Positions 1 through 11,600 of a DNA stretch of 64,000 nucleotides are shown piece after piece. The notes below the pieces were generated by a model. The model saw only the letters and a list, made by a program, of their open reading frames with translations, did no database searches and was not told the origin of the DNA. How positions within the stretch are numbered: the stretch's first letter is position 1; each line of letters opens with the position of its first letter. Source of the stretch: Vicingaceae bacterium (GTDB lineage: Bacteria; Bacteroidota; Bacteroidia; Flavobacteriales_E; Vicingaceae); assembly GCA_019429185.1 (NCBI GenBank), contig JAHYJH010000003.1, forward strand, positions 1 to 64,000, given 5' to 3'. Position numbers and translations under genes: made by a program.

Positions 1-222
1 CCGCTAAATTACTTGTCTAAAGACAATAAAAAAACAAAAAAATGCCACTGATTACACACCACGAAGTAGCATCAACACATCTTGAAAAAATAGATAAACT
101 GTTGATAAATTTTCGCAGATTACATACGCAGATTTGATTTTTCTTTGAAAAATCTGTGAAAAAATCTGTGTGAATATACGTAATCAGTGGCAAAGAGAAA
201 AAAAATAAGCGGCTGAGTAGTA
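1..222. mobile_element. MITE-like non-autonomous element, copy 1 (left tip cut off by window edge)
   Basis: Inverted-orientation copy of 34856-35086; right terminus agcggctgagtagta (208-222) matches the TIR of copy 2. Confidence 0.75.
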
Positions 223-305
223 ACTATTATTTAAATAAATTATTTATTTTTAACAATTAACAACTTGTAATAATATGTTTATCAAATTATTAGAAATGAT
301 AGTTT

Positions 306-827
306 TCACTCCAAAAAATCTTCAGGATTAAAAGGAATATCATCATCAGGGTCGTGGTCGTCATAATTCACTCCGGGAGGGTTAAACAAACCCCACCTGT
401 CTATAATGTAATCCCAAGGGTCAAAGGTTTTTACCCATTCGGCAAATTCAACACGAAACAACTCAATTTCTTCACGTAATAAATCTAAATAGTCGAACCC
501 TTCAATCTTAAACATTTTTAAGCCCGTGCAATTTACCTTTATTTCTCGGGCAGCCTTTCTAATAATAGCGGCATTTTCCATTTTTAAATCATACAAATCG
601 ACAGCATCTGCTCCTGCAATTTTTGCAGCAATAATATAAGCATTACCAACGATGTCATCTACATAGGTTTTAGCCATCATCAACTCTGCATCTTCAAGGT
701 TTTCATCTATGGATTCATTAATAAAACTGGAAATTTTATCCGTTAAATCAATAATCTCCACTGCTTTTTTATAGACAGGGAGTTTTTTATACTTTTCTAA
801 GTCTTCACTTTCTTCTTCTTCAAACAT
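306..827 (-). CDS. hypothetical acidic helical protein
   Basis: Uninterrupted 173-aa ORF, no family recognised. Confidence 0.6.
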   Translation of the reverse strand: MFEEEESEDLEKYKKLPVYKKAVEIIDLTDKISSFINESIDENLEDAELMMAKTYVDDIVGNAYIIAAKIAGADAVDLYDLKMENAAIIRKAAREIKVNCTGLKMFKIEGFDYLDLLREEIELFRVEFAEWVKTFDPWDYIIDRWGLFNPPGVNYDDHDPDDDIPFNPEDFLE

Positions 828-1056
828 AAGTTTAGTTTTATTAATTCAATTTATTCTACCTACTTCCTAAAGAACTACGAAAATAAAACAAAAGCAAGAA
901 ACAGTAAAATCAAAATAACTAAAATCAGAATAAATGAAAAACAACCACCGTTATTGTTATTCCCCCAATAACCTCCTTTATGATTTTTAGGAGAACTAAA
1001 TACTGGAGTTATATCTCTTTGATAATGTTGTTCCATAAAATTTATCAAATCAGTAA

Positions 1057-2028
1057 TTAGCTTAACATTAAATTTACTATCAATTTAATCATCACTTCTT
1101 TTTCTTCAGTATTACTTTCTGCAATCATAATAGTTATAGCAACTAAAGCATTATCAGCAATAATTTTACTGCCATCTGGATTATATAATTTCCTGTTTTT
1201 ATCTAAGAAAAATACAAATAACCCTGCTGCAATCCTTTTATTTCCATCCGAAAAAGAATGGTTTTTAACTACAAAATAAAGTAAGTTGGCTGCTTTTTCC
1301 TCTATGCTTGGATATAAATCAATACCATCAAAAGTTTGGTAGATGGTTTCTAACGAACTTTTAAATGAAGCATCTTTTTCATTTCCAAACAATGCTCCTC
1401 CATTGTGACTATCTCTCCATAACTTTATTTGTTTAATAGCTTCTTCGTAAGTTAACTTATTTATATCCTTATCTACCTTTTTTTGTATAGAAAGTTTTTG
1501 GTGATCGTACTGGTCTAATAAACTTAGTGCATGTGAATACTCTGTAATTACTTTAAGCAGACTTGTTGCCTCATCAGAATTTAATTGTTTTTGATTAACA
1601 ACATTTTCTAACAATTTAATGCTTTGTTGTAATGCTGAAAATTGCTGTTGAGTCTCCTTTAACTTTTTTTCATTTAAAGCGTAGCCTTTAACTAAGAAAT
1701 CTTTTAATACTTTATTTGCCCAAATACGAAATTGTGTTCCTCTTTTCGATTTTACACGATACCCAACGGAGATAATAACATCAAGATTGTAAGAAGCAAC
1801 AGGCTTATCCGAATTAGCAATATGCAAAAAATGCATATTACTATCTTTATCCAATTCTTTTTCTTTAAAAATATTATTAAGATGTCTTGAAATTACAGAT
1901 TGATCTCTTTCAAATAAATCAACCAATTGTGCCTGTGTCAACCATACAGTTTCATCTTGAAGCTGAACATCTATTTGCATTTGTCCATCTTCCGATTTAT
2001 ATATTACTATTTGGTTTTTGTCCAACAT
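1057..2028 (-). CDS. RhuM-like N-terminal domain fused to Fic/Doc-like C-terminal domain
   Basis: N-terminal TVWLTQAQLVDLFERDQSVISRHLNNIF...NLDVIISVGYRVKSKRGTQFRIWA typical of RhuM; C-terminal HSFSDGNKRIAAGLFVFFL is a Fic/Doc motif. Confidence 0.85.
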   Translation of the reverse strand: MLDKNQIVIYKSEDGQMQIDVQLQDETVWLTQAQLVDLFERDQSVISRHLNNIFKEKELDKDSNMHFLHIANSDKPVASYNLDVIISVGYRVKSKRGTQFRIWANKVLKDFLVKGYALNEKKLKETQQQFSALQQSIKLLENVVNQKQLNSDEATSLLKVITEYSHALSLLDQYDHQKLSIQKKVDKDINKLTYEEAIKQIKLWRDSHNGGALFGNEKDASFKSSLETIYQTFDGIDLYPSIEEKAANLLYFVVKNHSFSDGNKRIAAGLFVFFLDKNRKLYNPDGSKIIADNALVAITIMIAESNTEEKEVMIKLIVNLMLS

Positions 2029-2133
2029 TTCTATATATTCACTAATTCAATTATTGAAATGGAAAAATACAGCTAAATTTTTAAATTAGCTCGAGTTTTA
2101 AGCTGTTTTTGAGGTTTACAAGTAAACTCCCAA

Positions 2134-3870
2134 TCAAATCCTCGACTGATATGTAAACAATTCAAAATAACGTCCTTGCTTAGCAATCAATTCATCATGG
2201 TTGCCTTTTTCTTTTATTTCGCCATTTTCAATTACTAAAATTTGGTCGGCTTTACGGATGGTACTCAATCGGTGAGCAATTACAAAAGTAGTTCTGCCTT
2301 GCATTAAGTTGCCTAAACTTGCTTGTATCAACGCTTCGCTTTCGGTATCTAAATTAGAGGTGGCTTCATCTAAAATTAATATTTTAGGGTCTGCCAATAC
2401 CGCTCTGGCAATGGCTATCCGTTGTCGTTGTCCTCCCGAAAGTTTTATGCCTCTCTCACCTATTACGGTTTCTAAGCCTTTTTCAAATCGGTCGGTAAAT
2501 TCATTTACATAAGCTGTTTTTACTGCTGCTTGTATGGCTTCTTCGCTAGCAGTTGGTCGAGGAAAGGTAATGTTTTCCCTAATCGTACCTTCAAACAAAA
2601 AATCATCTTGCAGCACTACTCCCAAATGTTTTCTGTAACTGTTTAAGGTAACTTTTGATAAGTCTTTGCCATCTATGGTTATTTTACCCGAATGAGGTGT
2701 TAAAAAGGAAGAAACCAAACTGGCAATGGTACTTTTTCCTGAACCGGAAGAACCTACCAATGCCGTTACTGAACCTTTGGGTGCATGAATATTAATGTTA
2801 TGAATTACTTCTTTGTTTTCTTCATAGGCAAAAGATACGTTTTCAAAAGCAATATCTCCGTTTACTGCTTCGAGCTCTATTACTCGCTCTTCCTTATCGT
2901 GTTCTGATTCCATATTCATAATTTCTTCTGTTCGGTCTAGTCCGGCAAAACCTTCTGTTAGCTGACTACCAATGTTGCTCATCTGCACTATGGGAGCTAT
3001 CATAAAACCTAAATAAAGCGTAAATGCTAAGAAATCTCCAAAGGTTAGTTCATTATTCATAATCATATAACCTCCAATACCCATAATACCTGTGGAGGCA
3101 AGTCCTAATAAAAAAGTAGCCGAACTGGTAATTAAAGCTGTAGATGTAAGACTTTTTTTGACGTTTAAGAACAACTTTTCTACCCCTGTTTCAAAACTTT
3201 TAATTTCTTGTTGCTCAGCATTAAATCCTTTCACCACCCTCACCCCATTTAAGGTTTCTGTTAAACGACCTGTTACTTCTGCATTTATTTTTCCTCGTTC
3301 TCTAAAAATAGGTCGAATAAATCCAAAGGCTTTCATGGCTACAAATCCGAATATAGCAACTGGAACAAGCACGTAAGCAGTCATCATCGGACTAATTTTT
3401 ATCAATAACACCAAAGAAATAACCGCAGTTAACGTCCCTCCTACCAATTGAACCAAGCCTGTTCCTACTATGTTTCTTACACCTTCTACATCTGTCATAA
3501 TTCTGGAAACCAACTCCCCCGATTTGCTGTTATCGAAAAAACTAACTGGCAGACTCAATATTTTTTGTTGCACTTTCACTCGCAGTTGAGCAATTAAATG
3601 TTGTGCTTCCACACTCAATAGTTTGGTTAGTAAAAAAGAAGTAATGGCTTGAACCAAAATTGCTCCGGCAACAACAAGAATGATGGTGTATAGTTTGTCA
3701 AAATCGTTGTTAACAATAACATCATCAACCAGGTATTTGGAAACTCCTGGTAGTACTAAACTTGCTAAACGGCTAATTACAATAAGAATTAAGCCTACAA
3801 AAAGCAACTTCTTTCTGGGCCAAATAATGGTTTTAAATACACTACCTATAGATACTTTTGTTTTACTCAT
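2134..3870 (-). CDS. ABC transporter ATP-binding/permease (MsbA-like exporter)
   Basis: N-terminal TM region; Walker A GSSGSGKST, signature LSGGQRQRIAIARA, Walker B ILILDEATS. Confidence 0.92.
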   Translation of the reverse strand: MSKTKVSIGSVFKTIIWPRKKLLFVGLILIVISRLASLVLPGVSKYLVDDVIVNNDFDKLYTIILVVAGAILVQAITSFLLTKLLSVEAQHLIAQLRVKVQQKILSLPVSFFDNSKSGELVSRIMTDVEGVRNIVGTGLVQLVGGTLTAVISLVLLIKISPMMTAYVLVPVAIFGFVAMKAFGFIRPIFRERGKINAEVTGRLTETLNGVRVVKGFNAEQQEIKSFETGVEKLFLNVKKSLTSTALITSSATFLLGLASTGIMGIGGYMIMNNELTFGDFLAFTLYLGFMIAPIVQMSNIGSQLTEGFAGLDRTEEIMNMESEHDKEERVIELEAVNGDIAFENVSFAYEENKEVIHNINIHAPKGSVTALVGSSGSGKSTIASLVSSFLTPHSGKITIDGKDLSKVTLNSYRKHLGVVLQDDFLFEGTIRENITFPRPTASEEAIQAAVKTAYVNEFTDRFEKGLETVIGERGIKLSGGQRQRIAIARAVLADPKILILDEATSNLDTESEALIQASLGNLMQGRTTFVIAHRLSTIRKADQILVIENGEIKEKGNHDELIAKQGRYFELFTYQSRI

Positions 3871-4079
3871 GTGGTGGTAAATTCAAGTCGTAAAATTAAT
3901 GGAATTGAAAACCAATCAATCAAAATTGATTTAATATTCTTACTTGGCAGATTCAAGTAAGAATATGATAATTTCGATTGACTGGAGGGTTTAAACTGCT
4001 TAACAAAAAAAGATTCCCGACAATTTTTTGCGTACCTCAAAAATTTCAGGAATAACGTGAAGTGATGGGGAAGGTAAGT

Positions 4080-5390
4080 TTAGTTAACTATCTCTCTTCC
4101 AATACTGCTGTAATAAAAATCTAACTCTTTCATTTCATTGATATCAAATAAGTTTCTTCCATCAAAAATTACTTTTTTATTCATTTTTTCGGCCAATAAT
4201 TTAAAGTCAGGATTTCTAAACACTTGCCATTCGGTTGCAATAACTAATGCGTCAGCACCAATAATTGCCTCATCTCTACTTGATGAAAAAGTAACTTTAT
4301 TACCGTATTTTTCTTTTACATTTTCCATTGCTTCTGGGTCGTAAGCGGTAATTTCCGCACCCAATTTCAATAATTCATCTATGATATATAATGCTGGAGC
4401 TTCTCTAATATCATCAGTATCAGGTTTGAATGCCAGCCCCCAAAGTGCTATTTTTTTTCCTTTCAAAGTATTGTTGAAATATTTTTTAATTTTAGGAATA
4501 ATAATCGTTTTTTGGTCTTCATTTACTTGCATAACCGATTCTAAGATGCTAAAATGATATCCAAATTCATCACCTGATTTTGCTAATGCTTGCACATCTT
4601 TAGGAAAACAACTTCCTCCGTATCCAATTCCTGGAAATAAAAATCGTTTTCCAATTCTGCTATCAGAACCAATTCCTATTCTAACCATATCCACATCTGC
4701 CCCAACTTTTTCGCAAAAGTTGGCAATTTCATTCATAAATGTAATTTTTGTAGCTAAAAATGAATTGGCAGCATATTTAGTTAACTCAGCCGATTTTTCA
4801 TCCATAAAAATAATTGGATTTCCTTGGCGAACATAAGGCTTGTATAAATGTTCCATTACTTTTCTTGCTCTTGCCGATGATGTTCCAATAACCACTCTAT
4901 CGGGTTTTAAAAAATCATCAACCGCATACCCTTCTCTTAGAAACTCTGGATTTGAAACAACATCAAATTCAACCGTTGCATTTTTAGCAATTGCTGCTAT
5001 CACTTTTTCTGCTGTTCCAACAGGCACAGTGCTTTTATCAACGATAACTTTGTAATTTTTAATGATTTTTCCTAAGGTTTCGGCAACACCTAAAATGTAG
5101 GACAAATCAGCTGACCCATCTTCTCCAGGAGGAGTTGGTAGTGCTAAAAATATTATTTCAGCATCTGCAACAGCTTCATTTATATCTGTTGTGAAGTGTA
5201 ATCTTTTTTGTTTAATATTTCGTTCAAAAAGCACATCTAAATGGGGTTCATAAATAGGTACTTCACCATTTTTCATTTTTTCTATCTTTTTCACATCTAT
5301 GTCAACACAAATTACGTCATTCCCTGTTTCGGCAAAGCAAGTTCCTGTTACTAATCCTACATATCCTGTTCCTATTACTGCTATTTTCAT
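4080..5390 (-). CDS. ugd: UDP-glucose 6-dehydrogenase family
   Basis: MKIAVIGTGYVGLVTGTCFAETGNDV; GIGYGGSCFPKDVQAL active site. Confidence 0.93.
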   Translation of the reverse strand: MKIAVIGTGYVGLVTGTCFAETGNDVICVDIDVKKIEKMKNGEVPIYEPHLDVLFERNIKQKRLHFTTDINEAVADAEIIFLALPTPPGEDGSADLSYILGVAETLGKIIKNYKVIVDKSTVPVGTAEKVIAAIAKNATVEFDVVSNPEFLREGYAVDDFLKPDRVVIGTSSARARKVMEHLYKPYVRQGNPIIFMDEKSAELTKYAANSFLATKITFMNEIANFCEKVGADVDMVRIGIGSDSRIGKRFLFPGIGYGGSCFPKDVQALAKSGDEFGYHFSILESVMQVNEDQKTIIIPKIKKYFNNTLKGKKIALWGLAFKPDTDDIREAPALYIIDELLKLGAEITAYDPEAMENVKEKYGNKVTFSSSRDEAIIGADALVIATEWQVFRNPDFKLLAEKMNKKVIFDGRNLFDINEMKELDFYYSSIGREIVN

Positions 5391-5402
5391 GTTATTCTTA
5401 AA

Positions 5403-6527
5403 TTAATTTATTATTTTTAATACTGCTTCTGCAATATATTTCAACTGTTCTTCTGTCAATTCTGTATGCATTGGTAAGGAAAATACGGATTTACAAAGGG
5501 CATTGGTTGTTTCAAAATCTTCTTCTTTCATTTCTATTGTTCTATAGGCTTCTTGTGTGTGCAAAGGAACTGGATAATAAATCATGCAAGGAACTCCTTT
5601 TTCTTGTAGTTTTTGTTGGATTTCAAAATTGTTAATTCCACAACCAACAAGGGTGTATTGATGAAAAACATGAGATGACTTTTTGTCTCTAAAAGGTGTT
5701 TTTAGTTTTGGATGATTGGCAAAAGCAATATCATAATAACTGGCTGCTTTGTTTCTTGCTGCTGCGTAGGTATCCAACAATGGTAATTTAACCCGCAGAA
5801 TTGCTGCTTGAATTGAATCTAACCTAGAATTTACACCTATTCTATCATAATAATAGCGTACTTTCATTCCATGATTTACTATGGAACGACAAATTGCTGC
5901 AAGGTCATTATCATTGGTAAACAATGCTCCTCCATCGCCATAACAGCCTAAATTTTTTGATGGAAAAAAAGAAGTTGTTCCAATGTTACCAATAGTTCCT
6001 GCTTTTTTTGTTTTTCCATTATTAAAGGTGTAAGTTGCTCCTATTGCCTGTGCGGTATCTTCAATTACGAAAATATTGTTTTCTTGAGCAATTATCATAA
6101 TCTCTTCCATATTGGCACATTGCCCAAATAAGTGAACAGGAATAATCACTTTAGTTTTTGGAGTAATTGCCTTTTTTAATTTTTCTGTATCTATACAAAA
6201 CGTGTTTGGATTAACATCAACCAAGACCACTTTTAATTGCAAAAGCCCAACAACCTCAACGGTTGCAGCAAAAGTAAAATCGGAAGTGATAACCTCATCG
6301 CCTGGTTTTAAGCCTAACGCCATCAGTGCAATTTGAAGTGCATCTGTACCATTTGCACAAGGAATTACGTGTTTCACACCTAAATAATCAGCTAATTCTT
6401 CTTGAAACAGTTTAACTTCCTCTCCATTAATAAAATTTGTAGAATCAATAACACGTTGAATAGCGTTATCTATTTCTGATTTCATAGGAAGGTACTGATT
6501 TTTTAAATCAACCATTTCAATTTTCAT
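5403..6527 (-). CDS. DegT/DnrJ/EryC1/StrS family aminotransferase
   Basis: PCANGTDALQIALMALGLKPGDEVITSDFTF; SFFPSKNLGCYGDGGAL lysine motif. Confidence 0.93.
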   Translation of the reverse strand: MKIEMVDLKNQYLPMKSEIDNAIQRVIDSTNFINGEEVKLFQEELADYLGVKHVIPCANGTDALQIALMALGLKPGDEVITSDFTFAATVEVVGLLQLKVVLVDVNPNTFCIDTEKLKKAITPKTKVIIPVHLFGQCANMEEIMIIAQENNIFVIEDTAQAIGATYTFNNGKTKKAGTIGNIGTTSFFPSKNLGCYGDGGALFTNDNDLAAICRSIVNHGMKVRYYYDRIGVNSRLDSIQAAILRVKLPLLDTYAAARNKAASYYDIAFANHPKLKTPFRDKKSSHVFHQYTLVGCGINNFEIQQKLQEKGVPCMIYYPVPLHTQEAYRTIEMKEEDFETTNALCKSVFSLPMHTELTEEQLKYIAEAVLKIIN

Positions 6528-6767
6528 CGCTGCTTTCTTTTTTTATTGGGGAACAAAAATAATTAAAAATATACCGAAACCAAATAGCTTTTCGGAAAAT
6601 AAATGTGATTTAGTTACCAATTTATAATTTCTAATTTTTTCGAGTATCCTCATAACAGAAAGAAGTTATAAATTTCTGTTGTTATGGGTTATGGGTTATG
6701 GATTTCGAGTCTCGAAGGTTAAACTTTCGATAGTCCCGATTCCGATAGCTATCGGAACTATCGGGAT

Positions 6768-6829
6768 GACTGATTTGAAAGTCGAGAATAGCGAAGATAT
6801 CGGACATTTTGGACAACTCAAATTATTTT
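6768..6829 (-). repeat. Partial copy of the gene-end structured repeat (copy R4)
   Basis: gactgatttgaaagtcgagaatagcgaagatatcggacattttggacaactc matches 30547-30600 with a few differences. Confidence 0.7.
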
Positions 6830-6855
6830 TTCTCACAAAAAGCTATTAATTTTGA

Positions 6856-7131
6856 GTGTATCAATCGTTAATATTATACTATATGGACATTTCTATTGCA
6901 TATCCTCAATTTAGAAAATATAAAAACAATAAATCATTTTTTAAATTATATTCAAATAGCGAATTTGAGGAAATTCAAGTTTTAGGTAACACTTATTCTC
7001 TCTATCATTTTAAAGCAAAAATTCTTCCTGATAGAAACCTCATTTATGACCTTACTTTTGATTATCACAACTATTGCGATGTGATTTCAGAAGATGAATA
7101 TGAAGAAATTAAGCAAAAAGTCATCTTTTAA
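6856..7131 (+). CDS. small hypothetical protein (start may be at 6883)
   Basis: ORF MDISIAYPQFRKYKNNKSFF..., intergenic, same strand as hutI. Confidence 0.55.
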   Translation: MYQSLILYYMDISIAYPQFRKYKNNKSFFKLYSNSEFEEIQVLGNTYSLYHFKAKILPDRNLIYDLTFDYHNYCDVISEDEYEEIKQKVIF

Positions 7132-7181
7132 CTTTTATTAATTTTGCAACAATTAAATTCTTATTCTATCAATATAACAAA

Positions 7182-8429
7182 ATGAAAAAAATCTTAATCA
7201 AAAACATCAAAGAACTTGTTCAAGTTGAAAATACGCCTAAAGAAAAGATTGTTGGAAAGAAAATGGCATCACTTAACACCCTAAAAAACGCTTGGCTAAG
7301 TATTGAAAATGGAATAATTACCGATTTTGGTGAAATGATTCATTGGAATGGAATTTCTGATTGGTCAAATTTAGAAGTTATTGATGCTTCCGAAAAAATG
7401 GTATTTCCTTCTTTTTGTGATTCACACACACACTTAGTTTTTGCTGCATCTCGCGAAGAAGAATTTGTTGATAGAATAAAAGGATTGTCTTATGAAGAAA
7501 TTGCTGCTAAAGGTGGTGGCATACTTAATTCTGCTAAAAAACTTCAAGCAACATCTGAATACGATTTGTTTGAAACAGCACTAAATCGTTTATGTGAAAT
7601 ACAAAAAACAGGCACAGGAGCTGTTGAAATTAAAAGCGGTTATGGACTTTCTGTTGAAGCTGAAATAAAAATGCTTCGGGTAATTCAACGACTAAAAAAA
7701 GCAAGTCCACTTACTATTAAAGCCACTTTTTTGGGTGCTCATGCCTTGCCAAAGGAGTTTAAAGAAAACAGAAATGGTTATATAGATTGCATCATCAACG
7801 AAATGTTACCTATTATAAAGGAAGAAAATTTAGCCGATTACATTGATGTTTTTTGTGAAAAAAACTATTTCACTCCAGCGGAAACCGAACGAATTATTCA
7901 AGCAGGAATAAAACAAAGGTTAACTCCAAAAATTCATGTCAACCAATTTAATTCTATTGGAGGAATACAAGTAGGAATTAATAATAATGCTTTGTCTGTT
8001 GATCATTTAGAAGTAATGACACCAACAGACATTGTAGATTTAAAAAACTCAACTGTAATGCCTACCTTACTTCCTTCTTGTTCATTTTTCCTGAATATTC
8101 CTTATGCACCTGCAAGAGCATTAATTTCAAACAACTTACCTGTCTGCCTCGCAACCGATTTCAACCCAGGTTCTACCCCATCAGGAAATATGCCTTTTAT
8201 ATTGTCATTGGCTTGCATTTATTTAAAAATGACTCCCGAAGAAGCCATTCATGCAACAACCATAAATGGTGCTTATGCAATGAATCTAAGTCATGAATTA
8301 GGAAGTATTGCTATTGGCAAAAAAGCAAATCTATTTATCACCAAAAAAATTCCGTCCTACAACCATATTCCTTATGCGTTTGGTTCAAACCCTGTAGAAA
8401 CAGTTATTTTAAATGGAGTTCGTTATTAG
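7182..8429 (+). CDS. hutI: imidazolonepropionase
   Basis: FCDSHTHLVFAASREEEF, KSGYGL, ATDFNPGSTPSGNMPF. Confidence 0.93.
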   Translation: MKKILIKNIKELVQVENTPKEKIVGKKMASLNTLKNAWLSIENGIITDFGEMIHWNGISDWSNLEVIDASEKMVFPSFCDSHTHLVFAASREEEFVDRIKGLSYEEIAAKGGGILNSAKKLQATSEYDLFETALNRLCEIQKTGTGAVEIKSGYGLSVEAEIKMLRVIQRLKKASPLTIKATFLGAHALPKEFKENRNGYIDCIINEMLPIIKEENLADYIDVFCEKNYFTPAETERIIQAGIKQRLTPKIHVNQFNSIGGIQVGINNNALSVDHLEVMTPTDIVDLKNSTVMPTLLPSCSFFLNIPYAPARALISNNLPVCLATDFNPGSTPSGNMPFILSLACIYLKMTPEEAIHATTINGAYAMNLSHELGSIAIGKKANLFITKKIPSYNHIPYAFGSNPVETVILNGVRY

Positions 8430-8459
8430 TCATAAGGTATAAGGTATTAGTCAATCGTA

Positions 8460-8550
8460 ATTCACAATTCATAATTCATAATTCACCATTCATAATTCAC
8501 CATTCATAATTCACCATTCATAATTCACCATTCATAATTCACCATTCATA
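8460..8550. repeat. Heptanucleotide tandem array, 13 units (attcata/attcacc)
   Basis: Read directly; 7-bp period, two main unit variants largely alternating. Confidence 0.95.
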
Positions 8551-8651
8551 TAATGAACCAATAAGATTCCAATAATACCATAGATATACATTTTTTATAT
8601 TCTAATAAAATTCTAACTTTATAACCATATTAATAACTAACAAATTTTATT

Positions 8652-11600
8652 ATGAATAAATTTTTCTCTCTCACATTCGCTTTTCTAATTATTTTCTCAG
8701 TAAATGCTTCTGAAGATGCTAACATATTTTCTGGAAATGAAGCCAATAAAATAGCTGCAAACAGCAACTTAGTTAGAATGAAGAGTTTTACTTCAATCCC
8801 AAATTACGTTCAATTTACTAAAGGAAAGGAACTTCCGTTGAACAAGTTGGAAAATTGGTTACAATCGTACTACAAAACAGATGATAACTTTGGTTTGAAA
8901 TTGCTTAGTGTTGAAAACGATGAATTAGGTTTTACACATTATCGTTACCAACAAACCATCAACACTTTTCCTGTGCGATTAGGGATGTATATTGTTCATA
9001 CCAAAAACGGATTAATTTATTCAATGAATGGTGAATTGTTTGACAACTCCAATATGTCAACGCAACCTGCTTTAGCAGAAAATACGGCTCTTTTTAAAGC
9101 ACTAAATCACATTAATGCTCAATTATACAAATGGGAAAGCCCAGAAGCAGAAAGTCATTTGAAATGGGAACAAGACGACCCAACAGCAACATATTACCCA
9201 AAAGGTGAATTGGTTTTTGTTAATGAAGGAGGAATAATGAGTAATCCATTAAAACTTACTTATGTTTTTAATATTTATGCTCAAGAACCGCTTAGCAGAA
9301 AAGAAATTTATGTAGATGCTAAAACGGGAACAATTGTTTGGGAAGAAAATAAATTACATGATGCAGATGTTGTTGGAACTGCTGCTACAGGATATAGTGG
9401 GACAAAAACAATGACTTCTGATAATACAGGAACAAATTATAGACTTAGAGAAACGGGTAGAGGAAATGGAATAAGAACTTTTAACAACCAAAACACAACC
9501 ACATATTCCAATACTGATTTCACTAATGCCACGGCAAATTGGACAACATTTAATCCGACTGTTGACAAGTATGCAACAGATGCACATTGGGGTGCTGAAA
9601 TGACTTACGATTATTATTTTATTGAACACAATAGAAATAGCATCAACAACAATGGTTTTCAGTTAAATAGCTATGTACACCATGACAATAATTTTTTCAA
9701 CGCATTTTGGGATGGGCAACGAATGACTTATGGAGATGGAAACAATAATGCAACTCCATTAACAGCAATTGATATAGCCGGACACGAAATTACACATGGA
9801 CTTACTTCATTTACTGCCAACTTAGTTTATCAAGCAGAATCAGGAGCATTAAATGAATCTTTTAGCGATATTTTTGGTAATTCTATTGAACTCTATGCTC
9901 GACCTGGTCAAGCCAGTTGGCAATTAGGAGAAGATTTAGGAAACGCTTTTAGAAATATGCAAAACCCTAAACTAAAAAATGACCCTGATACTTATTTTGG
10001 TCAATATTGGGCTTCATTAACTGGTGGTGATAATGGAGGCGTTCATACAAATAGTGGTGTGCAAAACAAATGGTATGTATTACTTGCTGATGGTGGTAGC
10101 GGAACTAACGACAATAATGATGTTTACAGTGTTACTGGTCAGGGAATTATAAAAGCAGGAAAAATTGCATTCCGAAATTTAACTATATATCTAACTTCTT
10201 CTTCTCAATTTGCTGATGCACGTTTTTTTTCCATTCAATCTGCTGTAGATTTATATGGTGGATGTACGCCTGAGGTGGAAGCTACAACTAATGCTTGGTA
10301 TGCTGTTGGTGTTGGTTCTGTTTATGCTCCTTTCACAGTAAGTGATTTTGGTTCTCCTATTGTTAATTCTTGCTCTGCTCCATTCACAGTTTCTTTTAAC
10401 AACACAAGCGTTAATGGAAGTACATTCATCTGGCATTTTGGTGATGGAACAACCAGTACACAAATGAACCCATCTCATACCTATAATACAATTGGAACTT
10501 TCAATGTTTCTTTAGTAGCTGATGGAGGTGCTTCTTGTGGACAAGATTCTGTTTATAAAAATGCTTTTATTACTATAGACACAAATTTGCCATGTATTAC
10601 TATACTTCCAGCAAACGGAACAGCTAATACTCAAACTGCCTGCATCGGTAAAATATTTGATAGTGGTGGAGCCTCTGCAGCTTATGGTGCAAATGAAACT
10701 TCTCAAATAACCATTTCTCCTATTGGAGCATCTAGCGTTACCCTCAACTTTATCTCTTTTGACGTAGAAGCAGGAACTGGTACTTCATGTAATTATGATT
10801 ACTTAAGAGTGTTTGACGGTCCGAACACATCTTCAACTGTTATTGGTACTTATTGCAACAATAATATTCCAACAACAATTTCATCAACTGGTGGTTCTAT
10901 CACTATCCTTTTTAGCTCTGATGGAGGTGTTGAAAATGCAGGGTTTGAAATTGATTGGATTTGCGTTCAATCGAACCAACCTCCCACAGCCGATTTTACT
11001 TCAAACATAGATACAACTTGTACTGGAGAAATTCAGTTTTACGATAATTCAACCAACGGCCCTACAAGTTGGTTGTGGAATTTTGGTGATGGAAACACTT
11101 CTCCACTCCAAAATCCAACGCATATTTATGGTGCAAGTGGAACGTATAATGTACAATTGACTGCAATCAATGGCAATGGTAATGATGTAGAAATTAAAAG
11201 TAACTTTATTACTGTTAACCTTCCTGCTTCTCCTACAGTTACTGGTGATATAATTTGTGAAAACAACACCGCATCGTTATCAGCATCAGGTTCAGGTACA
11301 CTAAATTGGTATAATACACCTTCTGGCGGAACACCTATCAATACAGGATTAACCTTTACAACTCCAACTCTTTCTTCTACTACAACTTACTATGTTGAAG
11401 CTATTACTACTGCACCTATTCAAAATGTGGGTAAGCCAAACAATACAGGAGGTGGTGCTAATTTTAATAACCAACAACACCTTATTTTTGACGCATTGGC
11501 TCAAATGGAAATTGTGAGTGTTGAAGTTTATTCTGGAGCTAATTCTGTAAGAACAATAGAATTAAGAAGCAGTACAAATGCGATATTAGACTCAAGAACA

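Noticed and set aside
2309-3880. Plus-strand ORFs at 2309-2512, 3092-3376 and 3680-3880
   Set aside because: Antisense to a clearly conserved ABC transporter; composition is that of shadow ORFs. The same applies to other ORFs antisense to strong CDSs (e.g. 9354-9629, 18352-18675, 25610-26377, 47398-47640).
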